Positions 37,468 to 49,942 of a stretch of 49,942 nucleotides of DNA are shown piece by piece (position 1 is the first letter of the stretch; each line of letters starts with the position of its first letter). A program made the translations under genes and the position numbers. The DNA is from Corynebacterium striatum ATCC 6940 (lineage in GTDB: Bacteria > Actinomycetota > Actinomycetes > Mycobacteriales > Mycobacteriaceae), in the NCBI RefSeq assembly GCF_000159135.1, contig NZ_GG667521.1, positions 195,039 to 244,980 on the forward strand, in the 5' to 3' direction. Below the pieces are notes generated by a model. It saw nothing but the letters and a program-made list of their open reading frames with translations. It made no database searches and was not told the DNA's origin.

Positions 37468-38826
37468 ATGTCTGCACAGAACTCCGCACTCGTGAGTGTC
37501 ATCGGCCGTGGCTTCGACGGTCTTGATGTCCCCTCGCTGGCGCAAGACCTAGGCGCAACCTTCGCGCAGCTCAACGATCTGGGAACCACCCTTGATCAGA
37601 TTCTGGTCACTGTTCCAGAAGGCGACGTCGTGTTGCAGGGCACGGGTGTAATGGACTTTGACGCCAAGGCCGCAGCGGCGCTCGGTATCCCGTTCGTTCT
37701 GATTACCAACGCTCCAGCACGTACTTCGGACCTTGCCCTTGCCCATGCACGCTCCGTGGGTGCTGAGGTTTTGGGCGCGTTTACCGACGTCGCTTCTGTC
37801 CCAGGTGCGCTCTCATCAGTCGGGGAGATTGCCCCGGTTATGAGCGCCGAACTTTTCCAGAAGCAGCTGCTTGACCAGGCTCGCGCAGTCGGTGCACACA
37901 TCGTGCTCCCAGAGGGCGACGATGACCGCATCATTGAAGCGGCCGGCGCACTCATCGAGGGCAAGGTCGCTAAGCTGACCATCCTCGGTGATGAGGTGGA
38001 CGTCGCCAAGCGGGCGGAGCGCCTCGGCGTGGATCTCGCCGGCGTAGACGTCATTGATCACCTGAACTCCCCGCTGGCGGAGGAATTCGCCGCTGACTTC
38101 GCGGAGCTACGTAAGAAGAAGGGCGTCACCCTGGAGCAGGCGCGCGAGACTATGCAGGACGTTTCCTACTTCGCCACGATGATGGTGCACAAGGGCCTGG
38201 CAGATGGCATGGTTTCCGGCGCTGCGCATACCACGGCGCACACCATCAAGCCTTCCTTCCAGATCATCAAGACCGTGCCGGGCGCTTCCGTGGTTTCCTC
38301 CATCTTCCTGATGGTCATGCGCGGACGCCTGTGGGCATTCGGTGACTGTGCGGTCAACCCGAACCCAACTGCAGAGCAGCTGGGTGAAATCGCCGTGGTT
38401 TCCGCAAAGACCGCAGCGCAGTTCGGCATCGCCCCACGCGTGGCCATGTTGTCTTACTCCACCGGTACTTCGGGCTCCGGCCCGGACGTTGACCGCGCGG
38501 TGGCTGCTGTTGAGGCCGCTCGTGCGCTGGATTCCTCCGTCAAGGTGGATGGTCCGCTGCAGTTCGACGCCGCGTGCGACCCAGGCGTGGCTGCCAAGAA
38601 GGCGCCGGAGTCTCAAGTTGCTGGTCAGGCAAACGTCTTCATCTTCCCGGATCTCGAGGCAGGCAACATCGGTTACAAGACCGCCCAGCGTACCGGCGGC
38701 GCGCTGGCTGTCGGCCCGATTCTGCAGGGCCTGAACAAGCCGGTCAACGACCTTTCCCGCGGCGCTACCGTTCCGGACATCATCAACACTGTCGCCATCA
38801 CGGCAATCCAGGCTGGAGTTAAGTAA
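37468..38826 (+). CDS. pta: Phosphate acetyltransferase Pta
   Basis: A 452-residue enzyme interconverting acetyl-CoA and acetyl phosphate. Residues 1-120 are a reduced N-terminal regulatory region; the catalytic PTA/PTB domain (about 135-450) begins with AHIVLPEGDDDRIIEAAG and has SGAAHTTAHTIKPSFQIIK, VFIFPDLEAGNIGYKTAQR and NKPVNDLSRGATVPDI. ATG 37468 with GAAAGG nine bases upstream is preferred over the longer open frame from 37387, which runs through the inverted repeat. The stop TAA abuts the ackA ATG. The pair lets the cell activate acetate or dispose of it; RamA/RamB/GlxR control is known in C. glutamicum. Confidence 0.95.
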   Translation: MSAQNSALVSVIGRGFDGLDVPSLAQDLGATFAQLNDLGTTLDQILVTVPEGDVVLQGTGVMDFDAKAAAALGIPFVLITNAPARTSDLALAHARSVGAEVLGAFTDVASVPGALSSVGEIAPVMSAELFQKQLLDQARAVGAHIVLPEGDDDRIIEAAGALIEGKVAKLTILGDEVDVAKRAERLGVDLAGVDVIDHLNSPLAEEFAADFAELRKKKGVTLEQARETMQDVSYFATMMVHKGLADGMVSGAAHTTAHTIKPSFQIIKTVPGASVVSSIFLMVMRGRLWAFGDCAVNPNPTAEQLGEIAVVSAKTAAQFGIAPRVAMLSYSTGTSGSGPDVDRAVAAVEAARALDSSVKVDGPLQFDAACDPGVAAKKAPESQVAGQANVFIFPDLEAGNIGYKTAQRTGGALAVGPILQGLNKPVNDLSRGATVPDIINTVAITAIQAGVK

Positions 38827-40047
38827 ATGGCATACGTACTCGTTCTCAACTCAGGTTCCTCATCGGTTAAGTTCCAGCTGGTTGACCCAGAGGGCACGGC
38901 TACCGACGCCCCGCTGGTCTCCGGCTTGGTCGAGCAGGTCGGCGAGCCGATGGGTGCCGTCACCGTCAAGACTGGTGGCGAGGAATACAAGGAAGAGCTG
39001 GAGATTCCGACCCACTCCTTCGGCCTGGAGCGGGCATTCGACATTATGCACCAGCACAACGTGGGCCCGATGGACGTGGAGGTCGTTGCCGTGGGACACC
39101 GCGTTGTCCACGGCGGACGCCTCTTCTCCGACCCGCAGCTGATCACGGATCAGATTGAGTCCATGATTGAGGACCTCATCCCGCTGGCCCCGCTGCACAA
39201 CCCAGCCAACCTGGACGGCATTCGCGTGGCTCGCAAGATGCTGCCGAACATCCCGCACGTGGCGGTCTTCGATACGGCCTTCTTCAACCATATGCCGCCG
39301 GCTGCTGCGCTTTACGCCATCAACAACGAGGTGGCTTCCAAGTACGACATCCGTCGCTACGGCTTCCACGGCACCTCCCACGAGTTTGTGTCGCAGCAGG
39401 TCCCGCGCTTGCTGGATAAGGACCCGAAGCGCGTCAACCAGATCACCCTCCACCTAGGCAATGGTGCGTCTGCGGCGGCTATTCGCCACGGCCGTCCAAT
39501 TGATACCTCGATGGGTCTAACCCCGCTGGCTGGTTTGGCGATGGGCACCCGTTCCGGCGATATCGACCCGGGCATCATCTTTCACCTCTCCCGCCAGGCG
39601 GGCATGTCTATCGATGAGATTGACAACCTGCTCAACAAGCAGTCTGGTGTGAAGGGCATTTCCGGCGTCAACGACTTCCGTGTGCTGCGTGAGCGCATCG
39701 AAGCCGAGGACCAGGACGCATGGCTGGCATACAACATCTACATCCACCAGCTGCGCCGTTTTATCGGTTCCTACATGATTGCGCTGGGCCGCGTGGACGC
39801 CATCACCTTCACTGCAGGCGTGGGCGAAAATGACACTGAGGTACGTCAGGATTCGCTGTTCAACCTGGGTATGTACGGCATTCACTTCGACAAGCAGGCT
39901 AACCTAGTCCGCTCGAAGGAGCCGCGCATGATTTCTGAGGCGGACTCTCCGGTCAAGGTCTTCGTTGTGCCGACCAACGAAGAGCTGGCTATCGCACAGA
40001 AGTCCGCTGAAATCGCCGATATGGCGCGTGAGGCGGGGCTGTACTAG
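38827..40047 (+). CDS. ackA: Acetate kinase AckA
   Basis: A 406-residue enzyme that interconverts acetyl phosphate plus ADP and acetate plus ATP. It begins [17 protein letters not shown]; further family motifs are [49 protein letters not shown] and [13 protein letters not shown]. Length is normal. It starts immediately after the pta stop, with ribosome-site bases inside the end of pta (GGAG), so the two are co-translated. A terminator follows at 40059. Confidence 0.98.
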   Translation: MAYVLVLNSGSSSVKFQLVDPEGTATDAPLVSGLVEQVGEPMGAVTVKTGGEEYKEELEIPTHSFGLERAFDIMHQHNVGPMDVEVVAVGHRVVHGGRLFSDPQLITDQIESMIEDLIPLAPLHNPANLDGIRVARKMLPNIPHVAVFDTAFFNHMPPAAALYAINNEVASKYDIRRYGFHGTSHEFVSQQVPRLLDKDPKRVNQITLHLGNGASAAAIRHGRPIDTSMGLTPLAGLAMGTRSGDIDPGIIFHLSRQAGMSIDEIDNLLNKQSGVKGISGVNDFRVLRERIEAEDQDAWLAYNIYIHQLRRFIGSYMIALGRVDAITFTAGVGENDTEVRQDSLFNLGMYGIHFDKQANLVRSKEPRMISEADSPVKVFVVPTNEELAIAQKSAEIADMAREAGLY

Positions 40048-40058
40048 TCCGCGTTTGG

Positions 40059-40086
40059 AAGGGGCCAACCTGGTGGCTGGCCCCTT
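40059..40086 (+). terminator. Rho-independent-like terminator after ackA
   Basis: AAGGGGCCA pairs perfectly with TGGCCCCTT around a 10-base loop; the T-run is weak. Confidence 0.75.
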
Positions 40087-40170
40087 CGTCGCGATGAGTT
40101 ATCCACAGATTTGGCCTGTTGCACCAATTCCCTCTTGCGCTCGTACTGATCCGGCTAGTGGACTATCTCT

Positions 40171-41028
40171 ATGGAACAATTCGGGGGAGTAGTAGAAGGG
40201 CAGTCGCTGCCTTGGCATGAAAAGCAGCTGGCGCGGTGTTTGCGGGCGGGCCATAGTGCTAGGCGGGCGGTGCTCGTGGGAGTTTCGGCGGCGCGGGTGC
40301 ATGGGCTGTGGGTCCTCCCGCCGCGGTGCGGCGAGGAGCCGGTGACGCTCGCTCTGCGCTCTGGCGTTATGCCACCGCGGAGAGACTGGGGCCACGGCCG
40401 AAGTTACAAGAAGATGCGTCTGCCAGATTCTATGGTCGAGAAGGTGCAGGGCGTTCGCGTCACGTCTGCTTTGCGCGCCGCGTTGGACCTCGCGCGCTTC
40501 GAAGGCTGGATTCGCGGCTTCGTGGCACTCGAATCATGGTTTCGGATGCATCCTGAACTCGATGTCGAGGCTGCCAAGGCTATGGCTATGGATTGCCTCG
40601 CAACTATGGGGCGGGTCAAAGATATCGCTGAAGCGCGTCGAGCTATATCGCTTCTTTCTGGTCAATGCGAGTCTCCCTACGAGGCATTATGCATCGCGTT
40701 ATTGGTACACGCAAAGATGGGTTATTCCATCCAACAGCAGGTCTGGGTGATTCCCAGTGTTCGCGTTGATGTTCTGATTGATGGTTGGCTGGTATTGGAA
40801 ATTGATGGAGCCGTGAAGTATGACGGCGCAACCTATGACTCGGATACCCGGCGGGTAATCGTGGAAGAGCGTCGCCGCGAGGTGAGATTGCAGAATGCCG
40901 GTTACACGGTATTCCGTGTGACTTCGACTGAGCTGTTTCATCAGCCACAGAAGTTCCTGGCAGAGCTGCGGGCAACTTGGGTGTCTGGCCGTGAGCGGGG
41001 ACTGCAGCAAGTGGTGCGCCAGGCGTAG
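40171..41028 (+). CDS. DUF559-type endonuclease-like protein
   Basis: A 285-residue protein. The N-terminal part (about 15-110) has SAARVHGLWVLPP and GVRVTSALRAALDLARF, typical of AbiEi-like and DUF559 proteins of actinobacteria. The C-terminal part (about 165-260) has a Vsr/PD-(D/E)xK-like arrangement: Glu171 (ESPYE), Asp200 (VRVDVLIDG), Glu210 and Asp212 (VLEIDGAVKYDG), then RREVRLQNAGYTVFRVT. This suggests a nuclease fold, but neither activity nor target is known. The ATG lacks a good ribosome site. Codon use is less biased than in ackA. A cluster of short repeats lies directly downstream. Confidence 0.75.
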   Translation: MEQFGGVVEGQSLPWHEKQLARCLRAGHSARRAVLVGVSAARVHGLWVLPPRCGEEPVTLALRSGVMPPRRDWGHGRSYKKMRLPDSMVEKVQGVRVTSALRAALDLARFEGWIRGFVALESWFRMHPELDVEAAKAMAMDCLATMGRVKDIAEARRAISLLSGQCESPYEALCIALLVHAKMGYSIQQQVWVIPSVRVDVLIDGWLVLEIDGAVKYDGATYDSDTRRVIVEERRREVRLQNAGYTVFRVTSTELFHQPQKFLAELRATWVSGRERGLQQVVRQA

Positions 41029-41035
41029 GCGCTTC

Positions 41036-41276
41036 CTCTCACCATTTGCAGGTAGTTGGCCTAGATGGTGAGGTCGAGCTGTAACTACTGTGACTGGCGT
41101 TGCCTGCTGGGGCTGGAGATTGCTCACCTCACCATGTGGTCCTCACCATTTGGGCTGAGGCGCGACGCGAATGGTCAAATGGTGAGGTCGCGATGTGGCT
41201 AGTGGGGCCAGCGTTAGTTGTTGGGGCTGGTGCTGGCTGGTGAGGTGGCGTTTGGAGCGGTTGACCTCACCATTTG
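41036..41276. repeat. Cluster of short repeats, core AAATGGTGAGGTC (locus B)
   Basis: Copies in both orientations: 41036-41048 (minus, CAAATGGTGAGAG), 41061-41075 (CTAGATGGTGAGGTC), 41125-41139 (minus, CCACATGGTGAGGTG), 41141-41152 (minus, CAAATGGTGAGG), 41176-41190 (CAAATGGTGAGGTCG) and 41263-41276 (minus, CAAATGGTGAGGTC). They lie between convergent genes. Spacing is irregular and the bases between copies are not conserved. The 320-base gap 41029-41348 holds nothing else I recognise. Confidence 0.85.
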
Positions 41277-41348
41277 GAAAGGCATCCATGGCGGAAGGCA
41301 GGGCCGCCTGGCGGGCCGCGGCGAGAGGCCGGGCGAATGGCGCGCGGC

Positions 41349-44916
<3,568 letters not shown>

Positions 44917-44917
<1 letters not shown>

Positions 44918-46398
44918 TAGAGGTACTCCTGGAGTCGAGGGCGGATACCCAGCCACACTGCGATGATGGCGCCGCTGGTCAGCAAGAACACCATAGTGGA
45001 AACCATGGTCATAGCGTTGAGCCCCTGCTCCAAATAGGAACGCATGGACACGCGGGCCTCACTGATCAGACCCGCCAAAGAATTATCCACGTCGTCGAAA
45101 GCGCTAGCGGCCGTTGGCGATCCATTGGGCGTGCTCACAGTGGCTTCGTAGATCGCCTTGTCATAGTCGCCGTCGGCAAGCGCATTCATGAACTCCTCGT
45201 GCGAGTCCTCCCACTCCTGCGCGGCCTGCTTGGCGGCGGGCAGAAGCGCAGGATCGTTGATGGGGATATCGTCGTCGGCAAGCGCGGCTTCGTAGTCCTC
45301 GAGGGCGTTAGAAATGGAATACAACGTCGAACTAAAACGCACCGACATGTCAGACTCCGAGGAACGCAGGACCAGCGCCAGCGTCTCAGAAGTGCGAGTC
45401 TGCTGCGCTTCAATTCGGGAAGCAGTGAGCGAATCCCACGGGCGCGAGACTGTCTCAAAGCCGTGGTAGCCAGAACTCCACGTGGCAAAGTTGGCGGCCG
45501 AAGCCCACGTGAGCGCCAAAAAGAGCAGCACGCTGGCGGTGAGGAAGCCGCGGTTGAAGCGGCGGCGCGTTAGCCGCCACAACCACCATTGCGCGATGAG
45601 GAGGAAGAAGAGTGCTGCCACCAGGCCAGAAAGCGGCACCCATTGAGGGCTGGTCAGGCGCTGCTGCTGTTCCTTGACCTTGGCGGAGGTAAGCGAAAAC
45701 AGTTCGGAGGCCGCCGGCAGGATTTTGTCGCGCATCAGGGAGGATGCATTGGACATATAGGAGTTTGCCACCGCGTTGCCAGCCCTGTGGTTGGTGCGGG
45801 CCTTCTCCACGAGCGCGGTATATACGGGCAGCTCGCGCTGGATGTAGGTCACCAGCTCGCGGATGCGGGCGTCATCGCTATTGGTACCGAGGACGGACTG
45901 CGTGGCGGCCACGGAGGCCGCGTCGATGGCTTCGTTATAGCGCTCGCGGTTAGCCTCTGACTCCACGCCAGCTTGCACGAAGCCCGTGGTGGCCACGGTG
46001 TCAGCCAGCGAGAGGTTGGTATAGAGATGGTGCGCCGCATTCGACATTGGCTCTGTGGAGTTGAGCAGATCGTCCAAGGCCGCGTGGCGATTGGCGGAAG
46101 TGTTCGACATCGACAAGCCTGCGGCGGCCAACGCCACGGTGAGGATCAGCGTCACGGTAAAGAGCTTGCCTGGCGTGGTGGCGGCGAAGTGATACAGGCG
46201 GCGTACCAAGCGCGCCGGGCCGACAAAAGAGCTCATGGCCAGTTGGGTGGCGTTGCTGAAAGCAGGAGCGGCTGGCTCGGTTACTTCATCCAGCCAGTGG
46301 TCAGCAGGATGATCGTGATGATTCCTCGCCGCATCATCCGGATGCGTGGCGGCACGCTCGCCCGGACGTGCGGCGCCCTCCAACCCTGTGCCAGTCAT
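44917..46398 (-). CDS. glnX: Transmembrane protein GlnX, PknG pathway
   Basis: A 493-residue membrane protein. Four membrane spans are visible: KLFTVTLILTVALAAAGLSM, LVAALFFLLIAQWWLW, TASVLLFLALTWASAANFAT and STMVFLLTSGAIIAVWLGI. Two helical extracytoplasmic loops lie between spans 1-2 and 3-4, a sensor-like layout. The cytoplasmic N-terminus (about 70 residues) is His/Asp/Pro-rich. ATG 46398 has AAGGGA upstream; the open frame extends to 46512 but overlaps the divergent Nudix gene. It is first in the glnX-glnH-pknG operon and is thought to pass the GlnH signal to PknG. Confidence 0.9.
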
Positions 46399-46490
46399 TC
46401 CCTTAGAATAGCGCAGAATAAAGGCGCTTTGGTGATGCACGCCACCACATTTGGAGGCGGTGCAGGGCGCTGCCCCGTAGGATGGGCGGC

Positions 46491-46997
46491 ATGACGGCAG
46501 GAGAAGAAACACACACCAGTGGGGATGGCTGGGCCGCAGGCCCGGGAGGCAGCAAGCTGTGGGGTAAGTTCGGCGCGGCCGGGCTGTTTCTTCTAGCTGG
46601 CGATAAAGTCCTTCTTCAACACCGCGCCGAGTGGACCAACCACGGCGGAACTTGGGGAATCCCAGGCGGAGCGCGCGATTTACACGAGACCCCCGAGGAA
46701 GCAGCCTTGCGTGAGACCTGCGAGGAATGCGCCATCGCGCCTGCCGACGTCGAGGTGCTTTGCTCCTCCGTGACCTCTGGGCCCTTCCCTCCCGCGGGTG
46801 GGCTGCCGGGCAACTGGACCTACACCACGGTCATTGCACGGACCCGCAGCGGCCAGCCGCTTGCCGTGGAAGCAAACGGGGAATCCAATGAGCTGCGCTG
46901 GGTGCCGCTAGGAGAGGTGGAAAAATTACCTCTGTTGGGGGCATTTCGGCAGGCTTTTCCGGCTCTGCTAAAACAAATCGAGGGGCTACGCAGGTAA
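46491..46997 (+). CDS. Nudix hydrolase
   Basis: A 168-residue pyrophosphohydrolase. The Nudix box starts at GGARDLHETPEEAALRETCE and continues ECAI; it keeps the metal-binding RE..EE pattern but has Ala where the consensus has Gly (EExG). Substrates may be nucleoside diphosphate derivatives; MutT-like activity cannot be claimed. ATG 46491 has AGGA eight bases upstream; an in-frame ATG at 46482 is an alternative. It diverges from glnX, with about 90 bases between starts. Confidence 0.9.
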   Translation: MTAGEETHTSGDGWAAGPGGSKLWGKFGAAGLFLLAGDKVLLQHRAEWTNHGGTWGIPGGARDLHETPEEAALRETCEECAIAPADVEVLCSSVTSGPFPPAGGLPGNWTYTTVIARTRSGQPLAVEANGESNELRWVPLGEVEKLPLLGAFRQAFPALLKQIEGLRR

Positions 46998-47027
46998 CTG
47001 CCAGAAAACTATGGCACCCTTGACAGC

Positions 47028-47993
47028 ATGATTGAAGTTGAGGGACTGACAAAACAATATAAGTCTGTCCGTGCAGTAGATGACCTCACCTTTAAGGTGG
47101 AGCCAGGCATTGTGACCGGCTTTCTAGGTCCGAACGGTGCGGGTAAGTCGACGACCATGCGCATGATTCTAGGCCTGGATAGCCCCACAGCGGGCCAGAC
47201 CCGTATTAACGGCAAGACCTACCGCGAGCTGAAGAACCCGCTGCGGGAGGTCGGTGCGCTGCTCGACGCCAAGGCAGTGCACCCCAACCGCACCGCCGCC
47301 AACCACCTGAAGTGGATGGCACAGTCCAATGGAATCCCTACCAAGCGCGTGGAGGAGGTCCTGGGGCTGGTCGGGCTTTCCGACGTCGCCGGTAAAAAGG
47401 CCGGCGGCTTCTCTCTCGGTATGGGCCAGCGCCTCGGCTTGGCAGGTGCCCTGTTGGGTGACCCGGGAATCCTCATCCTCGACGAGCCGGTTAACGGCCT
47501 CGACCCAGAAGGCATTCGCTGGGTGCGCTCCTTGGTGCGCGCACTCGCAGCTGAGGGCCGTACCGTGCTGATTTCCTCCCATCTTCTTTCCGAGATGTCT
47601 CTGACGGCTGACCACCTCGTGGTCATTGGCCGCGGCCGCTTGGTGGCAAACCAGTCCACGTATGACTTCGTGAAGGAGCACTCACAGTCTTCCGTCATCG
47701 TGCGTTCCGACCACCTCGAGGAATTCGGCGGCGCTCTGCGCGAGGCAAACGTTTCCTTCCGCACCAGCACCGACGAGGAAGGCCGCGATACGTTCATCAT
47801 CGAGGACCAAAGCACTGACTTCATCGGCCAATTGGCGTACTCCACGGGCGTCCCGCTTAATGAGCTCAGCCTGAAACGTGCTTCCCTGGAGGATGCATTT
47901 ATGCAGATGACCGGCGAAGACGTGCAGTACCATGCCAGCACCCCAGGTGCTCCGGCAACCAACCAAAACATCGCACAGGAGGAGCAGAACTAA
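47028..47993 (+). CDS. ABC exporter ATP-binding protein
   Basis: A 321-residue ATPase of the DRA/lantibiotic-type ABC-2 exporters. Motifs: Walker A GPNGAGKSTTMRMILGL, signature SLGMGQRLGLA, Walker B GILILDEPVNGLDPEGIRWV, switch His ISSHLLSEM. A C-terminal accessory domain of about 100 residues is typical. Its stop overlaps the permease start as TAATG. The exported substrate could be a peptide, antibiotic or lipid; no evidence here picks one. Confidence 0.92.
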   Translation: MIEVEGLTKQYKSVRAVDDLTFKVEPGIVTGFLGPNGAGKSTTMRMILGLDSPTAGQTRINGKTYRELKNPLREVGALLDAKAVHPNRTAANHLKWMAQSNGIPTKRVEEVLGLVGLSDVAGKKAGGFSLGMGQRLGLAGALLGDPGILILDEPVNGLDPEGIRWVRSLVRALAAEGRTVLISSHLLSEMSLTADHLVVIGRGRLVANQSTYDFVKEHSQSSVIVRSDHLEEFGGALREANVSFRTSTDEEGRDTFIIEDQSTDFIGQLAYSTGVPLNELSLKRASLEDAFMQMTGEDVQYHASTPGAPATNQNIAQEEQN

Positions 47994-48763
47994 TGTTTGT
48001 TAACACCCTGCGCGCCGAGTGGACCAAGCTTTGCACTACGAAGTCCTTCTACTGGACCACCGGCCTCATTTTCATCCTGTCGATCGGTTGGGCGCTGCTT
48101 AACTCCCTCAATGCGCCCGAAGTAGATCCGGCCTTCCCCGTCAGCCCGCTTACGGCGCAGGGAATGAACTCCATCCTCTTGGCGCTGGTTATCCCGATCA
48201 TCATGATCCAAGCCATCATGGTGGTTACTACTGAGTATCGCTTCGGCCTGCAATCCACCGTGTACATGTCAAACCCTAACCGCAGCATCGTGGCTTTAGT
48301 GAAGGTGCTCTTGTACGGCGTTATTGCGGCCGTAATCATGTTCTTGGCTCTGGTGCTGATCTACTTCCTCTCGGAGATGCTAGCGCCGGACTCTGTGAAG
48401 GAACTTTACGAGCCTTTCAAAGAGGATGCTGGTAAGCGTTCCCTGTGGATGTTCCCGCTGCTCAGCTTCTTGGTTACCATCTTTGTCCAAGGCCTAGGCT
48501 GGCTGCTGCGTCAGACTGCCGGCACTGTTGCTTTATCCCTCATCCTGTACCTGGGTATTGAGAACGTTGTTCGCGTCTTGCCCAAGATCGGCGACGACAT
48601 CATCCACTTCATGCCTTTCTCGGCCTTCAACAGCTGGGCATCCGACTCAGTTGCTGAAAATGCGCCGTGGGATTCCTCCACGGGCAGCGCGATCGTCTTC
48701 ATTGCGTGGGCTGCGATCCTGTGGATACTGGGTGTCTTCGTGCTTGAAAAACGCGACGCATGA
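47993..48763 (+). CDS. ABC-2 type exporter permease
   Basis: A 256-residue inner-membrane protein with six hydrophobic spans (for example NSILLALVIPIIMIQAIMVV, GVIAAVIMFLALVLIYFLS, IVFIAWAAILWILGVFVL) and a large loop. The opening NTLRAEWTKLCTTKSFYWTT is typical of ABC-2 permeases partnered with such ATPases. It overlaps the ATPase stop by one base and the next gene by four bases (ATGA), so the three genes form one unit. Confidence 0.9.
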   Translation: MFVNTLRAEWTKLCTTKSFYWTTGLIFILSIGWALLNSLNAPEVDPAFPVSPLTAQGMNSILLALVIPIIMIQAIMVVTTEYRFGLQSTVYMSNPNRSIVALVKVLLYGVIAAVIMFLALVLIYFLSEMLAPDSVKELYEPFKEDAGKRSLWMFPLLSFLVTIFVQGLGWLLRQTAGTVALSLILYLGIENVVRVLPKIGDDIIHFMPFSAFNSWASDSVAENAPWDSSTGSAIVFIAWAAILWILGVFVLEKRDA

Positions 48764-49926
48764 TCCCACTGCCTCTCCTGGCTACCTTGGCGCTGTTGTC
48801 TGCAACAGCGCCTTTTGCTACTGATATGTACTTGCCGGTCATGCCGGCAATTGTTTCTGACCTGGAAACTACGCGCGCAGCGGTGCAGTTAACCCTCACT
48901 GGCTTCTTCATCGGAATGGGCGTGGGGCAGCTGGTGATCGGCCCGCTTTCCGACGCCGTCGGCCGCAAGCGCCTCCTCATCCTCGGCGCGGGCGTGGCTT
49001 TGGCGGCGTCGGCAGTGGCGGCACTCGCCCCGAGCATCGCCGTCTTGATTGCCGCGCGTGCCTTCCAAGGCTTGGGCGGCGGTGCCTGCGTGGTGCTCTC
49101 GCGTGCCGTGGTGCCGGACCTGCTGACTGGCGCGGCGGCTGCGAAGGCCTATTCGCTGCTCATGGCGCTGCAGGGTATCGCGCCTGCGTTGGCACCGGTC
49201 ATGGGCGGCTTCCTGGCCGAACCGATTGGCTGGCGCGGCATCTTCTGGGTGCTTACAGGCCTGCATGCATTGCAGTTCGTACTGGCGATTCTGGTCGTCC
49301 CGGAGACCGCAGGCGGCCGCCCGCATGACCATTTGGTGCGCACGGTCATCGGCAATTACCTGACCGTGATGCGCAATGGGCGTTTCTGGGGATTCTTGGT
49401 CACGGTGGCCTTTGGATTCTGTGCGATGTTTTCGTACATATCGGCCTCCTCGTTCGTCCTACAGCAGCAGTGGGGCTTTAGCGCGACGAGCTACTCGCTC
49501 ATCTTCGCGATGAACTCCATGGGCATGTTTGCCCTAACCATCGTGAATGCGAAGGCACTTAATACATATACTCCGAAGGCGATGCTCAGCATCGGCGTCG
49601 GGGCAGCTTTTTTCTGCAACTTCTTGCTTTTCCTAGCTATTTTCCTCGGTGCGCCGGTGTGGCTTATGGTGTTGATTCTCTTCTGCTGCATCGCGCCGAC
49701 GGGCTTCATCATGGGTAACGCTACGGCGCTGGCTACGGGGCTCATGCGCGAAAAGGCCGGTTCGGTTTCCGCGATTATCGGCTTTGTGCAGTCGATTTTG
49801 GCGGGCATGGTTAGCCCGTTGATGGGTCTGGGCAATAATCCGGCCCTCACGATGGGCATCGGCATGGTGGTCTGCTCGGCCATTGCTGTGTGCGGTGCTT
49901 TCGCGGCCCTGCGCAAGCACGTTTAG
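48760..49926 (+). CDS. MFS drug exporter, Bcr/CflA family
   Basis: A 388-residue proton-driven exporter with twelve predicted spans. It has ATDMYLPVMPAIVSDL in the first span, the loop 2-3 motif GPLSDAVGRKRLLILG and the FQGLGGGACVVLSRAV segment of the 12-TM DHA1 Bcr/CflA group. Family members export chloramphenicol, bicyclomycin, cysteine and other small molecules; the substrate here is open. It starts inside the permease stop (ATGA) and ends 16 bases before the window end. Confidence 0.92.
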   Translation: MIPLPLLATLALLSATAPFATDMYLPVMPAIVSDLETTRAAVQLTLTGFFIGMGVGQLVIGPLSDAVGRKRLLILGAGVALAASAVAALAPSIAVLIAARAFQGLGGGACVVLSRAVVPDLLTGAAAAKAYSLLMALQGIAPALAPVMGGFLAEPIGWRGIFWVLTGLHALQFVLAILVVPETAGGRPHDHLVRTVIGNYLTVMRNGRFWGFLVTVAFGFCAMFSYISASSFVLQQQWGFSATSYSLIFAMNSMGMFALTIVNAKALNTYTPKAMLSIGVGAAFFCNFLLFLAIFLGAPVWLMVLILFCCIAPTGFIMGNATALATGLMREKAGSVSAIIGFVQSILAGMVSPLMGLGNNPALTMGIGMVVCSAIAVCGAFAALRKHV

Positions 49927-49942
49927 CGGCTTGCCTGCTGCC

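Overview
This window looks like a stretch of chromosome from a Corynebacterium. The DNA has the moderately high GC and strongly biased codon use of that genus. Several linkages are typical of Corynebacteriales: dnaK-grpE-dnaJ-hspR with HspR (HAIR-type) operators, the glnX-glnH-pknG operon, pta-ackA, and a PtsG-like EIIBCA. From memory, the order (dnaK operon, ald, clpB, sulfurtransferase, pyrE, trmH-like, fba, purA, purT, pta-ackA, pknG) matches the C. glutamicum backbone. The species cannot be fixed from sequence alone; I see no rRNA, tRNA, CRISPR array, insertion sequence or prophage.

Layout. 1-830: end of an iron-type ABC importer. 1060-5527: heat-shock operon dnaK-grpE-dnaJ-hspR, with a SigH-like promoter and two HspR operators upstream. 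5769-7289: an aldehyde dehydrogenase with RamB-like and GlxR-like sites. 7320-12058: accessory metabolism (DUF1023-type alpha/beta hydrolase with a small partner, nitrilase-family amidase, degenerate flavohemoglobin-like protein, LLM-type flavin oxidoreductase, and a decayed flavoprotein fragment). 12272-15552: an osmoprotectant (OpuC/ProU-type) ABC importer. 16092-18650: clpB with its own HAIR operators and SigH-like promoter, so the HspR made at 5102 probably controls both chaperone loci.

18816-24678: an unusual rhodanese lacking its catalytic cysteine, a membrane-anchored unknown, pyrE, a SPOUT methyltransferase, a cytoplasmic GH76-like protein and class II aldolase. 25001-30042: a FUSC-like membrane protein, an unknown, GltS and PurA. 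30547-31995: a secreted calcium-binding-repeat surface protein that appears cut short by a TAG codon. 32226-34042: purT and a GNAT acetyltransferase. 34090-37079: a PTS EIIBCA followed by a BglG/LicT-type antiterminator, with a clear RAT/terminator switch in the leader. 37468-40047: pta-ackA. 40171-41028: a DUF559 nuclease-like gene.

41036-41276 holds a cluster of short repeats with core AAATGGTGAGGTC, also present 16 kb away at 24832-24923. 41349-46398: pknG, glnH and glnX on the minus strand, each translationally coupled to the next; this is the known sensor-kinase system controlling 2-oxoglutarate dehydrogenase through OdhI. 46491-49926: a Nudix hydrolase, a two-gene ABC exporter and a Bcr/CflA-type MFS exporter.

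The less ordinary elements are the dispersed repeat family, the truncated surface protein, the Cys-to-Ser rhodanese, the flavohemoglobin relative without its usual distal pocket, and the antitermination switch. None can be shown here to be a new system; the repeat family is the best candidate for something undescribed.
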